Virus record (IMG/VR): IMGVR_UViG_3300033994_001868
Location: 1-61,438 of that record
Strand: one strand, 5' to 3'
Origin: a virus
Length of the DNA stretch: 61,438 bases
Shown: in pieces, positions 43,394 through 50,804 of the stretch
How positions within the stretch are numbered: the first letter of the stretch is position 1
Layout of the letters: the number at the start of each line of letters is the position of its first letter
Translations under genes and position numbers: made by a program
The notes under the pieces: model-generated
What the model was told of the DNA's origin: nothing
The model's input: only the letters and a program-made list of their open reading frames with translations
Databases searched by the model: none

Positions 43394-44113
43394 TTATTTT
43401 TTTAAATAATCGGAAAGTCTTCCCATTAAATCAAGCGATTTGTTAACTGTTCTTGCGGCTTTCATTTCATTTTCTTCTTGTAGGTTCTCTTCAAACGCAA
43501 ATCTTCCATCAGGTTCAGTAAATAAATAAGCTCCAGGTGTTGATGGTGAAGATACCAAGTCAAAACAAATTAATTCAAAATCATCTTGAACTTCATTTTG
43601 GTCACCTACCTTTTTTAATGAACCTACCCCTCTTGATGATATACCTAACGTTACACCTAATCTTAATAGGTTTGCAGCTTGGTCACCCTTTGTTGATACA
43701 ATACCTCTTTCATGAAACCCTGGTGAAGTCAGAAGTAATAGTTTACCTAATAGAACATTACCATCCCACCACATCTCTGTAATCATGTGTGATACTCTAT
43801 CTAAATCTATCAATGAAGACTCAGGGTGGTTAAGTTCAGATAAGGATGTTTTCTTACCTATATAATTTTTAATATAGTTATCCGATTCTCTCTTTAGAAT
43901 TCTTTCGGGATATATTCTACCATTTCTATTTGGTGTATTATATTTTTGTAGAACGGCATAAAATTCAAATGGTTTTGAATAATCTTTAAAATCCCTACTT
44001 TCTTGTAAGAATGTTTGATTATGTTTTTCTGTTGGGGAAACATATCCCGCATCCATCTCAATTAAAATACCCTTTCCTGTCTCTCTTGGACCTAATATTT
44101 TATAATTTTGCAT
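43394..44113 (-). CDS. gp21: Prohead protease (T4 gp21-like, peptidase U9)
   Basis: A 239-residue serine protease that matures the prohead by cutting after (L/I)-x-E. NRNGRIYPERIL, SLSELNHPESSLIDLDRVSHMI (catalytic His in NHP), LGISSRGVGSL (catalytic Ser) and CFDLVSSPSTPGA are the herpes/T4 protease-family signatures. Length fits T4 gp21 (212). Near its C-terminus, ENLQEENEMK may allow self-processing. Its presence gives the L/I-x-E leaders elsewhere in the window a plausible cutter. Confidence 0.93.
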   Translation of the reverse strand: MQNYKILGPRETGKGILIEMDAGYVSPTEKHNQTFLQESRDFKDYSKPFEFYAVLQKYNTPNRNGRIYPERILKRESDNYIKNYIGKKTSLSELNHPESSLIDLDRVSHMITEMWWDGNVLLGKLLLLTSPGFHERGIVSTKGDQAANLLRLGVTLGISSRGVGSLKKVGDQNEVQDDFELICFDLVSSPSTPGAYLFTEPDGRFAFEENLQEENEMKAARTVNKSLDLMGRLSDYLKK

Positions 44114-44129
44114 TTTACCTTTTTATTAG

Positions 44130-44136
44130 ATAAATA
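44130..44136 (-). promoter_or_regulatory. Putative late promoter element TATTTAT
   Basis: TATTTAT on the minus strand, 16 nt before the prohead protease ATG at 44113; it overlaps the end of the 44137 gene region. Confidence 0.45.
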
Positions 44137-44601
44137 TTAAATACTTTCTAATTTATCGGTAGTATTTAATTTATCCTTTTTGGTTAAATAAAATTTAAAA
44201 TATTTTGAAGGTTTAAAACAATATTTTTCTATTTGTGATATTACGTTTTTTAATTCATTTTTTAACTCTGTTGATTTAAATCCCATCTCTGTTTTAACAA
44301 AAAGAGTCATTTCTAAATTCATGAAAGACCGTTTTTTAATTGATATCCCACTTGTTCTTAAATCTAAATCAACAATAAATTTATCATTAAATAAATCTTT
44401 GTTAATTATATCACCGAGAGTTGTTTTTATATTTTTGTTGAGTATTGATACAGGTCGTACCCAATCCATCTCTAAACCTTTTGGTTCAACCCAAGATTGG
44501 ATGTTTAAGTAAATAGATTTTAAGTTTTTCGAATCCACAGTTCCATACGAACACTTTATTTGTTTGTAACCTTTGATTACGCAACTTTTTCCTTTTTTCA
44601 T
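44137..44601 (-). CDS. Conserved-type phage protein, unknown
   Basis: A 154-residue basic protein with alternating strands and helices: VEPKGLEMDWVRPVSILN, KFIVDLDLRTSGISIKKRSF, MNLEMTLFVKTEMGF, then a C-terminal basic helix FKPSKYFKFYLTKKDK. No motif was recognised. It lies between the core-like gene and the protease, a position that differs from T4 only by this insertion. Head assembly is a reasonable guess. Confidence 0.6.
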   Translation of the reverse strand: MKKGKSCVIKGYKQIKCSYGTVDSKNLKSIYLNIQSWVEPKGLEMDWVRPVSILNKNIKTTLGDIINKDLFNDKFIVDLDLRTSGISIKKRSFMNLEMTLFVKTEMGFKSTELKNELKNVISQIEKYCFKPSKYFKFYLTKKDKLNTTDKLESI

Positions 44602-44625
44602 TTACAATTTTTTCATATCTTCGTT

Positions 44626-44633
44626 TATTTATA
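44626..44633. promoter_or_regulatory. TATAAATA (minus) / TATTTATA (plus) between divergent genes
   Basis: The minus strand reads TATAAATA, 24 nt before the ATG at 44601; the plus strand reads TATTTATA, 38 nt before the bS21 ATG at 44672. It is the only promoter-like element in the 70-bp gap and could serve either side. Confidence 0.35.
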
Positions 44634-44671
44634 CATTAATAATAACACACAAAAATATAGTTGTCAAAAAA

Positions 44672-44857
44672 ATGTTAATTATCCCTGTCAGAAATAACGA
44701 GGTGGAAAAAGCTTTAAAAATTTTTAAACAAAAAGTAGTTAAAACTCAACTTGTAAAAAAATTACAGGAGGGAAAATACTACAAAAAAAAATCTGACACA
44801 AAACGTCAGATTTTAAAAAATGCAATTTATAAAAATTTAAAAAATACTGAATTATAA
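44672..44857 (+). CDS. rpsU: Ribosomal protein bS21 homologue
   Basis: A 61-residue basic protein with the bS21 layout: LIIPVRNNEVEKALKIFKQK, VVKTQLVKKLQEGKYYKKKS, then KRQILKNAIYKNLKN. The N-terminal V-R-x-x-E-x-x-x-A-L-K-x-F-K pattern and basic tail match bacterial bS21, most like the Bacteroidetes form. bS21 sits at the 30S platform next to the anti-Shine-Dalgarno end of 16S rRNA and could replace the host copy to favour phage messages. The ATG at 44672 is preferred to a long upstream extension, which would overlap the 44601 gene antisense. It is the only plus-strand gene inside the head cassette. Confidence 0.88.
   Translation: MLIIPVRNNEVEKALKIFKQKVVKTQLVKKLQEGKYYKKKSDTKRQILKNAIYKNLKNTEL
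44783..44814 (-). terminator. Minus-strand terminator embedded in the bS21 coding region
   Basis: A perfect 10-bp stem (AAAATCTGAC / GTCAGATTTT, 7-nt loop) is followed on the minus strand by a run of nine T. It lies about 38-70 nt past the stop of the 44852-45562 gene and is antisense within bS21. Confidence 0.8.
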
Positions 44858-45562
44858 ATTTTGAGTTAAGCTCAATAACTTAATATATTCTTTTTTAGAT
44901 GGTTTAGAGTTTGTAACTCTTTCTTTTGTTTCAACTAAAACATTTTTAAGTTCTTCATCAGATTCTGAAATTAATATGTCAATTTTTTGAACCGCATTTT
45001 CTTTTAATTCGTCAAATTTACTTTTTAAATTTTCTTCTTTTGAAGTTAAAATTTCTTTAATTGAATTTCTTTCCGATTCAGTTAAATTTTCTAAATATTT
45101 TTCAGCAGTTTTATTAGCAACTTTTAACATTGAACTAATTGGAACTTTGGGTGTTTTATTTTCAACAATTGGTTTAGTTTTAGTTAAACTTTCAACAATT
45201 TTCTTTTTGGCAATTGATTTTTTTTCAGGTTTTATCAAATCACCATACAATAAATCATCAATAGTTTCGTATTTGTTTTCTAAAACAATATCTTTTGTCC
45301 AACTTTTAATAAATTTATTTGTTGATTCTGAAAGATTTAGATTTTTAAATTCTGAAACCATATCCTCAACCAAGTAATTGGAAGTTTCTTTATCTAAACC
45401 TTTGTTTTCATTTAGGTTGTCATAAATTGACATCATTTTAACAAAATCTTTATTTTTCAATAATTTTTTGTTAAAAAGATACATATCAGTTTTAAGAGCA
45501 TCATTTTTGAATGACTCTACCAACTTATTTTCTACTAGTGTTTTAATTATTCCGAATCTCAT
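44852..45562 (-). CDS. Prohead core-like protein with many protease sites
   Basis: A 236-residue Lys/Glu-rich helical protein between portal and protease, where T4 has the small core proteins gp67 and gp68. It contains at least six V/L/I-x-E type sites spread along the chain: TLVEN and KLVES at the start, YLVED, IVLEN, KIVES, PIVEN and VLVET. This is the pattern expected of a scaffold protein cut into peptides by the prohead protease. No other domain is seen. Its 3' end overlaps that of bS21 by 6 nt. Confidence 0.65.
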   Translation of the reverse strand: MRFGIIKTLVENKLVESFKNDALKTDMYLFNKKLLKNKDFVKMMSIYDNLNENKGLDKETSNYLVEDMVSEFKNLNLSESTNKFIKSWTKDIVLENKYETIDDLLYGDLIKPEKKSIAKKKIVESLTKTKPIVENKTPKVPISSMLKVANKTAEKYLENLTESERNSIKEILTSKEENLKSKFDELKENAVQKIDILISESDEELKNVLVETKERVTNSKPSKKEYIKLLSLTQNL

Positions 45563-45579
45563 TTTATAATAATTTAATT

Positions 45580-45586
45580 ATAAATA
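45580..45586 (-). promoter_or_regulatory. Putative late promoter element TATTTAT
   Basis: TATTTAT on the minus strand, 17 nt before the ATG at 45562 and directly after the portal stop codon. Confidence 0.45.
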
Positions 45587-47434
45587 TCAATCCTTTAATA
45601 GTTTATCCAACTGATTTCCAATTTCACCCAATGATTCTTGAACTCTACCTAAATCAATCAGTTCATCTTCATTTAACATTCCACTATTTTCTAATAAAAT
45701 ATTAAGACCTGAATTACGTTTTTCTACATTTTCAGGAACTGTACCTGCTCCTTCTGCCGATGGTGGGGCAGGACTTTCAGATGGTGGTGCAGGACTTTCG
45801 GAACCACCTCCAAATCCTTCCATTCCTCCTAATCCTGATTCAGGTGGAGCACCTCCACCTTCTGATGGAGTACCCGCTGGTTCACCTTCTTTTTTACCAT
45901 ATAATTTATCTAAATTATCAAATAAACCTGTGTGAGTAATAACTTCGGCAGTTTTCTTAAGTTCTTCACCAACAGCTCTTTCAATACGTTGTTGTTGTAA
46001 ATCAAGTTTAATTTCTTCATCTGAAAATCCAAGAATATGTTTCTTAGCCCATGACATAGACACTGGTGCAATACCACTACCAGGGTCGGCAACTAAATCC
46101 TTATATAATAAAACTTTTTCTTTCCATACATCAATCTTCATTAAATCAGCTTGAGTTGATGGGTTTGTCAAACTTAATGTAAAGTTTGATATTTCATCTT
46201 CAAAACCTAAAATGAATAAATGTATGATTGCAATTTTATTTAATTCAGAAATCATATTTTTCTGAATTCTGTTAATAGTTCTTGCAAAACGAATATCTTG
46301 TAATGATAAGTTTTTACCATCACCAACAGTTTCTTCAAAACCTAAAAATGCTTTAGGAACACGAAGAGCCGTTAACAATTTCTTTTGGATATACTCAATA
46401 TCGGCAATCTCTGATAAGTTCGCAGCTCCTGGTAATGTCTCAATAGGCATTGTTTGTGTAGTATCTCTAACAGGAACAAAATAATCTTGGTCAACTGCCA
46501 TCTGATTAAATCTCATATCAACATTACCCGTTTTTTGGTCAACTGTTTGACTTCTCTTAAACTTATTAGCAAATCTTTGGATATACGGTTCAACATCGGC
46601 GTCATCCATGTTACCAACAAATACTTTGAATACACGTCTTTCAGGTGCTCTTGATGTTCTATAAATTAACATAGCGTCTTCAGATAACAATAATTGTTTC
46701 CAAATACGACGAGCCTTCTCCAACATAGCGGTACCATAAGGTAATCTTCTATCATCACCTAATAATCTAAAGTGAGCGATTTCCCAAGTATTAAATTCTA
46801 AATCTTTTTGTTTCCATTTAAACTTTAAATGTTTTTTTTCGGGATTAGTAGTTGAATCTGTTGAATGTGAACCCATACTGGCTTCCAATCTTTCAATTTC
46901 AATAATTGGTAGTTGCATACATCCAACAACACCTTTTTCAGGGTCTAATTTTATGTAAACAAAATTATCACCATACTTACATGTGTTTCTTGTCCACATT
47001 GGTAAGTTAGTATTAATATCTAAAGCATTATTAAACAAATCACCTAAAATTGATTTAATTCTTGATGATTCAGAATAGATTTGTAACATATAACCATCCT
47101 GATTGATGGTTGTTGATTCTTCAGCATAAATGTCTAAAGCAGCACCAATTTCAGGAGTAAATTCCATTGACTCATAGTCATAGAATGATGATAATCTGGT
47201 TGGTTCATAAAAAACCGCTTGTGTGTATAGATTATTTTCAATTCTACCCCATTGGTTTGCTAAATAATATGTTTGTTGTGCCTGAAGTTTTTCTCTTTCA
47301 TACTCAGACTTAGAGGTTGTTTTTAATAATTCACTCTTATCATATTTGTACGTAGGATAATCCTGACCCAAAAGAGAATTGGGTCCAAATGTTTGGGATA
47401 ACCGTTGCCATACCGTTAGTTTATTTTCACTCAT
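45587..47434 (-). CDS. gp20: Portal protein (T4 gp20-like)
   Basis: A 615-residue portal subunit forming the DNA-entry vertex. YESMEFTPEIGAALDIYAEEST, LFNNALDINTNLPMWTRNTCKYGDNF, RLPYGTAMLEKARRIWKQL, MLIYRTSRAPERRVFKVFVGN and VPKAFLGFEETVGDGKNLSLQDIRFARTI are characteristic of T4-type portals. T4 gp20 is 524 residues; the extra length is a Gly/Pro/Ser-rich segment at about 525-575 near the C-terminus. A TATTTAT copy lies 8 nt before the start. Confidence 0.95.
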   Translation of the reverse strand: MSENKLTVWQRLSQTFGPNSLLGQDYPTYKYDKSELLKTTSKSEYEREKLQAQQTYYLANQWGRIENNLYTQAVFYEPTRLSSFYDYESMEFTPEIGAALDIYAEESTTINQDGYMLQIYSESSRIKSILGDLFNNALDINTNLPMWTRNTCKYGDNFVYIKLDPEKGVVGCMQLPIIEIERLEASMGSHSTDSTTNPEKKHLKFKWKQKDLEFNTWEIAHFRLLGDDRRLPYGTAMLEKARRIWKQLLLSEDAMLIYRTSRAPERRVFKVFVGNMDDADVEPYIQRFANKFKRSQTVDQKTGNVDMRFNQMAVDQDYFVPVRDTTQTMPIETLPGAANLSEIADIEYIQKKLLTALRVPKAFLGFEETVGDGKNLSLQDIRFARTINRIQKNMISELNKIAIIHLFILGFEDEISNFTLSLTNPSTQADLMKIDVWKEKVLLYKDLVADPGSGIAPVSMSWAKKHILGFSDEEIKLDLQQQRIERAVGEELKKTAEVITHTGLFDNLDKLYGKKEGEPAGTPSEGGGAPPESGLGGMEGFGGGSESPAPPSESPAPPSAEGAGTVPENVEKRNSGLNILLENSGMLNEDELIDLGRVQESLGEIGNQLDKLLKD

Positions 47435-47492
47435 ACTAAAATATAAATACTTTTAAATTAAATTAAAGTTTAATCAAAATATGATACATAGG

Positions 47493-47666
47493 TTATGGAG
47501 TTGTCGGAGGATTTTCCGATGAAGAAATAGTACCAGTAGTTTCATTTGGTTTAATTTGTATTTTATCACCATTTTGTATGATTGCAGTTAAAATACCAAG
47601 ACCTGGAACAATCATTCTTGTACCAGCATTATATGTATTAGATTTTTGCCTTTTTAAAAAACCCAT
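47493..47666 (-). CDS. Small virion-type protein, unknown
   Basis: A 57-residue protein starting with an ATG 4 nt after the terminase stop; longer in-frame starts would lie inside terminase and are rejected. GTRMIVPGLGILTAIIQNGDKIQIKPNE forms a small beta unit, followed by a disordered Ser/Thr/Pro tail. In T4 this interval holds the tail sheath and tube genes, absent here. Function unknown. Confidence 0.6.
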   Translation of the reverse strand: MGFLKRQKSNTYNAGTRMIVPGLGILTAIIQNGDKIQIKPNETTGTISSSENPPTTP

Positions 47667-47670
47667 AATT

Positions 47671-49416
47671 TTATCTTCTTCCTCCGAATAACCATAAATA
47701 GTTTTCGTAGTCGCTTTTTGTAGCTTCTCGTTTAAAGTTTTCCTGATGTTGTGGGATAACCGGTTCCATAAATTGTTTTCTGTTATACTCATTTGTATTA
47801 ACAGTCCACGAATCAATCATCGCTTTTGTCTGATTTGTAACCTTATTAAGTGATGTAAATGATGATTCACCGACATAAAGAGCCATTGCCACAGACATAA
47901 TCAAGTCATCATGTTGTCCCTTTTGGTGGTCAGGTCTCCCATTCATATAAATGAATGTATTCATTTCGTTTAATAACCTACTTGAATTTATTCTAAATCC
48001 ATGCCTTAAATATTCTTCAAACGTCGCAATAATTTGAACTCTTTTAGCGTTAAAATTAATTCCTGGTATTTTTTCTGTGGCCTTTGGGTCATATTTCCAT
48101 TTATTTGAAACGTCAACACCATCAACATACATATTTCTATAACCCAACTCTCTTAATCTTAAAGATGTTGTAACACCCATACCGCCTGTAATATCAATAA
48201 CAATAAATGCGTTATACATATTACCCCACTTATAACATATTTCAGCCAAAGTGTCAGGAGGAAGTTTACCAACATATTCTGCCACTTGCTCTCTCGTATC
48301 AAAATCCACAATTTGGAATGTTGAGAAATCCTCACTATCTCCACGAGATACGTCAACACCCATGATATATTTTTTACCCATCTCAGGTTCTTTCCAAATC
48401 CAAAGTCCACCACCCATCATTTTTGTAGGAGGTTCCTTAACCATATTAACTCTTAAATTTTCCAATAAATCAGAATCAAATACGTTATCACCCGAACCAA
48501 GAAACGCACATTCCAATTCCTGATTAACCTTACGTTTATCGTATTTAAGTTTCTTAACCATTGACTCATACCAAGAAGAACTTGGTTTATATCCCTGAGC
48601 AATTAGTTGTCTTATATCATCAAAGTTTTTTTCTTTATTGTTATAGTCAATAATTTCAACATTTGGATAGTCATTACGATTTAAATAATAATGAATAATA
48701 TCTTTTACATTGATTAATGATAAATCTTTAGCGTATCTTGGGTCTTTCCACCAAACCATTTCGGAAACTTTAAATTCATTCATTCCCTTTAGTGCTTGGT
48801 CGTAAATTTCATAGTAAATTGCATCATATCCATTTGGTGTTGATACAACTATTACCTTACCACCTGTGGATAAGGACGCCATACAAGCCGCCCAAAAATC
48901 ACCATCTGCTTCAATGTATGCGGCTTCGTCAAATATTAATATTGTTGGTGTGTAACCACGAAGAGCATCCTTAGATGTTGCAACCGCTTTAACTTCACAT
49001 CCGTTTGTTAATTTAAAATGTCTTTGTGAGTTTTTTTCAGATGAAAATCCAACACCAACCCAGCTAGGCCACTGGTCAGTAAATCCTCTAATCTTATTTG
49101 CTACCTCAACCGCAGTATCCAACTTATTCGCAATAATCAAAACTTTTTCAGGACTATTCTTTTTAGCAAAAACAAGTTTTTTTGATGACCATGCGGCAGT
49201 TACTGTAGATACACCAGCTTGTCTGTACTTTAATGCGATATTTTCATTGTAATTTTCGTAATCCTCAACTAAACTAACTTGGTCAGGGAATAACTCTAAC
49301 GGGACATACTTTGAAACAGTGTTGTCATATGTCTGTAAATAAGTTTTAAGGGCGTATGGTGTTGATTTCATACACTTGGCATACTCCATTAAAACGGCTT
49401 CTTTAGATAAACTCAT
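47671..49416 (-). CDS. gp17: Terminase large subunit (T4 gp17-like)
   Basis: The 581-residue DNA-packaging motor. ATPase motifs: KYRQAGVST (Walker A variant, about 63-71), ILIFDEAA (Walker B with the catalytic Glu), VVSTPNG (coupling motif). RNase H-like nuclease motifs: MGVDVSRGDSEDFSTF (D355), FIVIDITGG (D408) and HDDLIMSVAMAL (D503/D504). Length is near T4 gp17 (610). It leads the head cassette, with a minus-strand TATTTATA 4 nt before its start. No small terminase subunit was recognised in the window. Confidence 0.96.
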   Translation of the reverse strand: MSLSKEAVLMEYAKCMKSTPYALKTYLQTYDNTVSKYVPLELFPDQVSLVEDYENYNENIALKYRQAGVSTVTAAWSSKKLVFAKKNSPEKVLIIANKLDTAVEVANKIRGFTDQWPSWVGVGFSSEKNSQRHFKLTNGCEVKAVATSKDALRGYTPTILIFDEAAYIEADGDFWAACMASLSTGGKVIVVSTPNGYDAIYYEIYDQALKGMNEFKVSEMVWWKDPRYAKDLSLINVKDIIHYYLNRNDYPNVEIIDYNNKEKNFDDIRQLIAQGYKPSSSWYESMVKKLKYDKRKVNQELECAFLGSGDNVFDSDLLENLRVNMVKEPPTKMMGGGLWIWKEPEMGKKYIMGVDVSRGDSEDFSTFQIVDFDTREQVAEYVGKLPPDTLAEICYKWGNMYNAFIVIDITGGMGVTTSLRLRELGYRNMYVDGVDVSNKWKYDPKATEKIPGINFNAKRVQIIATFEEYLRHGFRINSSRLLNEMNTFIYMNGRPDHQKGQHDDLIMSVAMALYVGESSFTSLNKVTNQTKAMIDSWTVNTNEYNRKQFMEPVIPQHQENFKREATKSDYENYLWLFGGRR

Positions 49417-49448
49417 ATACTATAAATATAAAATTTATATTAAAATAG

Positions 49449-49474
49449 AAAACCCTTCATCTCTGAAGGGTTTT
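49449..49474 (-). terminator. Terminator upstream of terminase
   Basis: AAAACCCTTCA, TCTC and TGAAGGGTTTT form an 11-bp perfect stem just past the stop of the 49482 gene, ending the upstream minus-strand unit before the terminase gene. Confidence 0.82.
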
Positions 49475-49481
49475 AAAGTTT

Positions 49482-50804
49482 TTAGTTGATACCTAATCCT
49501 TTTAAGAAGTCATCAAAATCCTCATCATCATCATCATCATCATCGTCGTCGTCGTCATCATCCTCATATTTTTTTATAGTATCTTCATACTCATATCCTT
49601 TTAGTTCTTCAACAATTTCATCAACCATATCTTTCACCATTTTCTTTCCTTTTGGTGAACCTGATAAAATTTCACGAGCCATTGCAAAAAATTCGTTTGG
49701 AGTAAGTTCGGCAAACTTAACAAGGAAATACTGTTGTAAGTTTCTCTTATCGTCATCAAATAACTCATCAGGATAAGACTCACGGAACTTTTGCCAAATA
49801 ACTGGACCTAATCTCATATCCCAAATTTCACCAACAACAGTATCTTGTGAGTTAATTACTGCCTCTTGTCTTGTCTTATCTTTTGGTAATCCGTATGTAC
49901 CAGCAATTTCCATAACACCTTTAGCAAGTTCATGAATAAGAATTGGTAAGTTAACACCACGAGCCTTTACTGTCGGTGGGTCAGTCTTAGCATCTAACTC
50001 AGACATACCATATGTTGATTCTCCACCACCCGCCATACCTTGAACCATTGAGTCGGGCATTAACCAATAAAGTGAATCGGCAAATGACATAAACACACCA
50101 TACAAATTTAATAACCTTGGGTTAATGGCATTTAATTCTCTGTTTAACAATTCAAACATATAAGAAGATTGTTTAGCAGCTCCTTGGATAAGTGAGTTAA
50201 TAAATCGTCTTTTAGCCTTTTCTAAGTCAAATTTTTCAAATGAGTCCATGAAATCTTCAAGTTGTTCTTGTTCTTCTTCAGAACCAAACATATTTTCAAT
50301 TTCTTCTTCACTTGGTTCTTCACCTTTAGGAGATAACTTACTTGAGTCAATATCATTTGGTTGAACCAACTTTACATCATATTGTAACGCTCCTTCAGGA
50401 ATTGCAAATTCTTTTTGAACAACCTCAATCGCAAGTTCTTCCAAGTATTCTCTGTTTTCAGATTCTATCTGAGCAATCTCTTGCATAGCATTCATTACCA
50501 TCATTTGAAGTTGCATCATAGCATTTTGTGATGTAACATCTTGAAGGCCAGTATATCTTTTTAATCTGTTGATAACCTCTTTAAATCTCTGTGATGCAAT
50601 AAGTTGCTCAAAGTTAGATGGTTTATCCGGTCCTTCAGGTGTAATTTCAGGAAATGCTTTACTACCTGAATGAGGAGTTTCACCTTTTTCAAATTTAGAT
50701 TGAATATCAGGAGCCATTCTTTCAGGTCCTTCGTATCCGATAGGTGCCTCATTAATTCGACTAACCAATCTTTTTACTAATTGTTCTTTTTTCATCTTAC
50801 TCAC
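49482..50804 (-). CDS. Head-associated protein with leader and poly-Asp tail
   Basis: A 440-residue, mostly helical protein. The leader MSKMKKEQLVKRLVSRINE fits a capsid-targeting signal ending I-N-E. The middle contains KRRFINSLIQGAAKQSSYMF, LPILIHELAKGVMEIAGTYG (H-E-x-x-K, not a full HExxH zinc site) and VGEIWDMRLGPVIWQKFRE. The end is a tail of about 13 Asp followed by EDFDDFLKGLGIN, an acidic tail with a hydrophobic tip. Function unknown; position before the terminase suggests head or packaging roles. It overlaps the next upstream gene by 8 nt. Confidence 0.6.
   Translation of the reverse strand: MSKMKKEQLVKRLVSRINEAPIGYEGPERMAPDIQSKFEKGETPHSGSKAFPEITPEGPDKPSNFEQLIASQRFKEVINRLKRYTGLQDVTSQNAMMQLQMMVMNAMQEIAQIESENREYLEELAIEVVQKEFAIPEGALQYDVKLVQPNDIDSSKLSPKGEEPSEEEIENMFGSEEEQEQLEDFMDSFEKFDLEKAKRRFINSLIQGAAKQSSYMFELLNRELNAINPRLLNLYGVFMSFADSLYWLMPDSMVQGMAGGGESTYGMSELDAKTDPPTVKARGVNLPILIHELAKGVMEIAGTYGLPKDKTRQEAVINSQDTVVGEIWDMRLGPVIWQKFRESYPDELFDDDKRNLQQYFLVKFAELTPNEFFAMAREILSGSPKGKKMVKDMVDEIVEELKGYEYEDTIKKYEDDDDDDDDDDDDDEDFDDFLKGLGIN
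49521..49563 (-). repeat. CAT/CGT triplet repeat encoding poly-Asp
   Basis: A run of CAT then CGT triplets on the plus strand (GAT/GAC Asp codons on the minus strand) forms a microsatellite that could change length by slippage. Confidence 0.8.

Noticed and set aside
44573-44671. N-terminal extension of bS21
   Set aside because: The upstream part overlaps the 44601 gene antisense, is hydrophobic and unlike bS21; the ATG at 44672 begins the family's usual N-terminus.
47667-47816. Longer form of the 57-residue gene upstream of portal
   Set aside because: The extra 50 residues lie wholly in another frame of terminase; the ATG at 47666 is 4 nt after the terminase stop.
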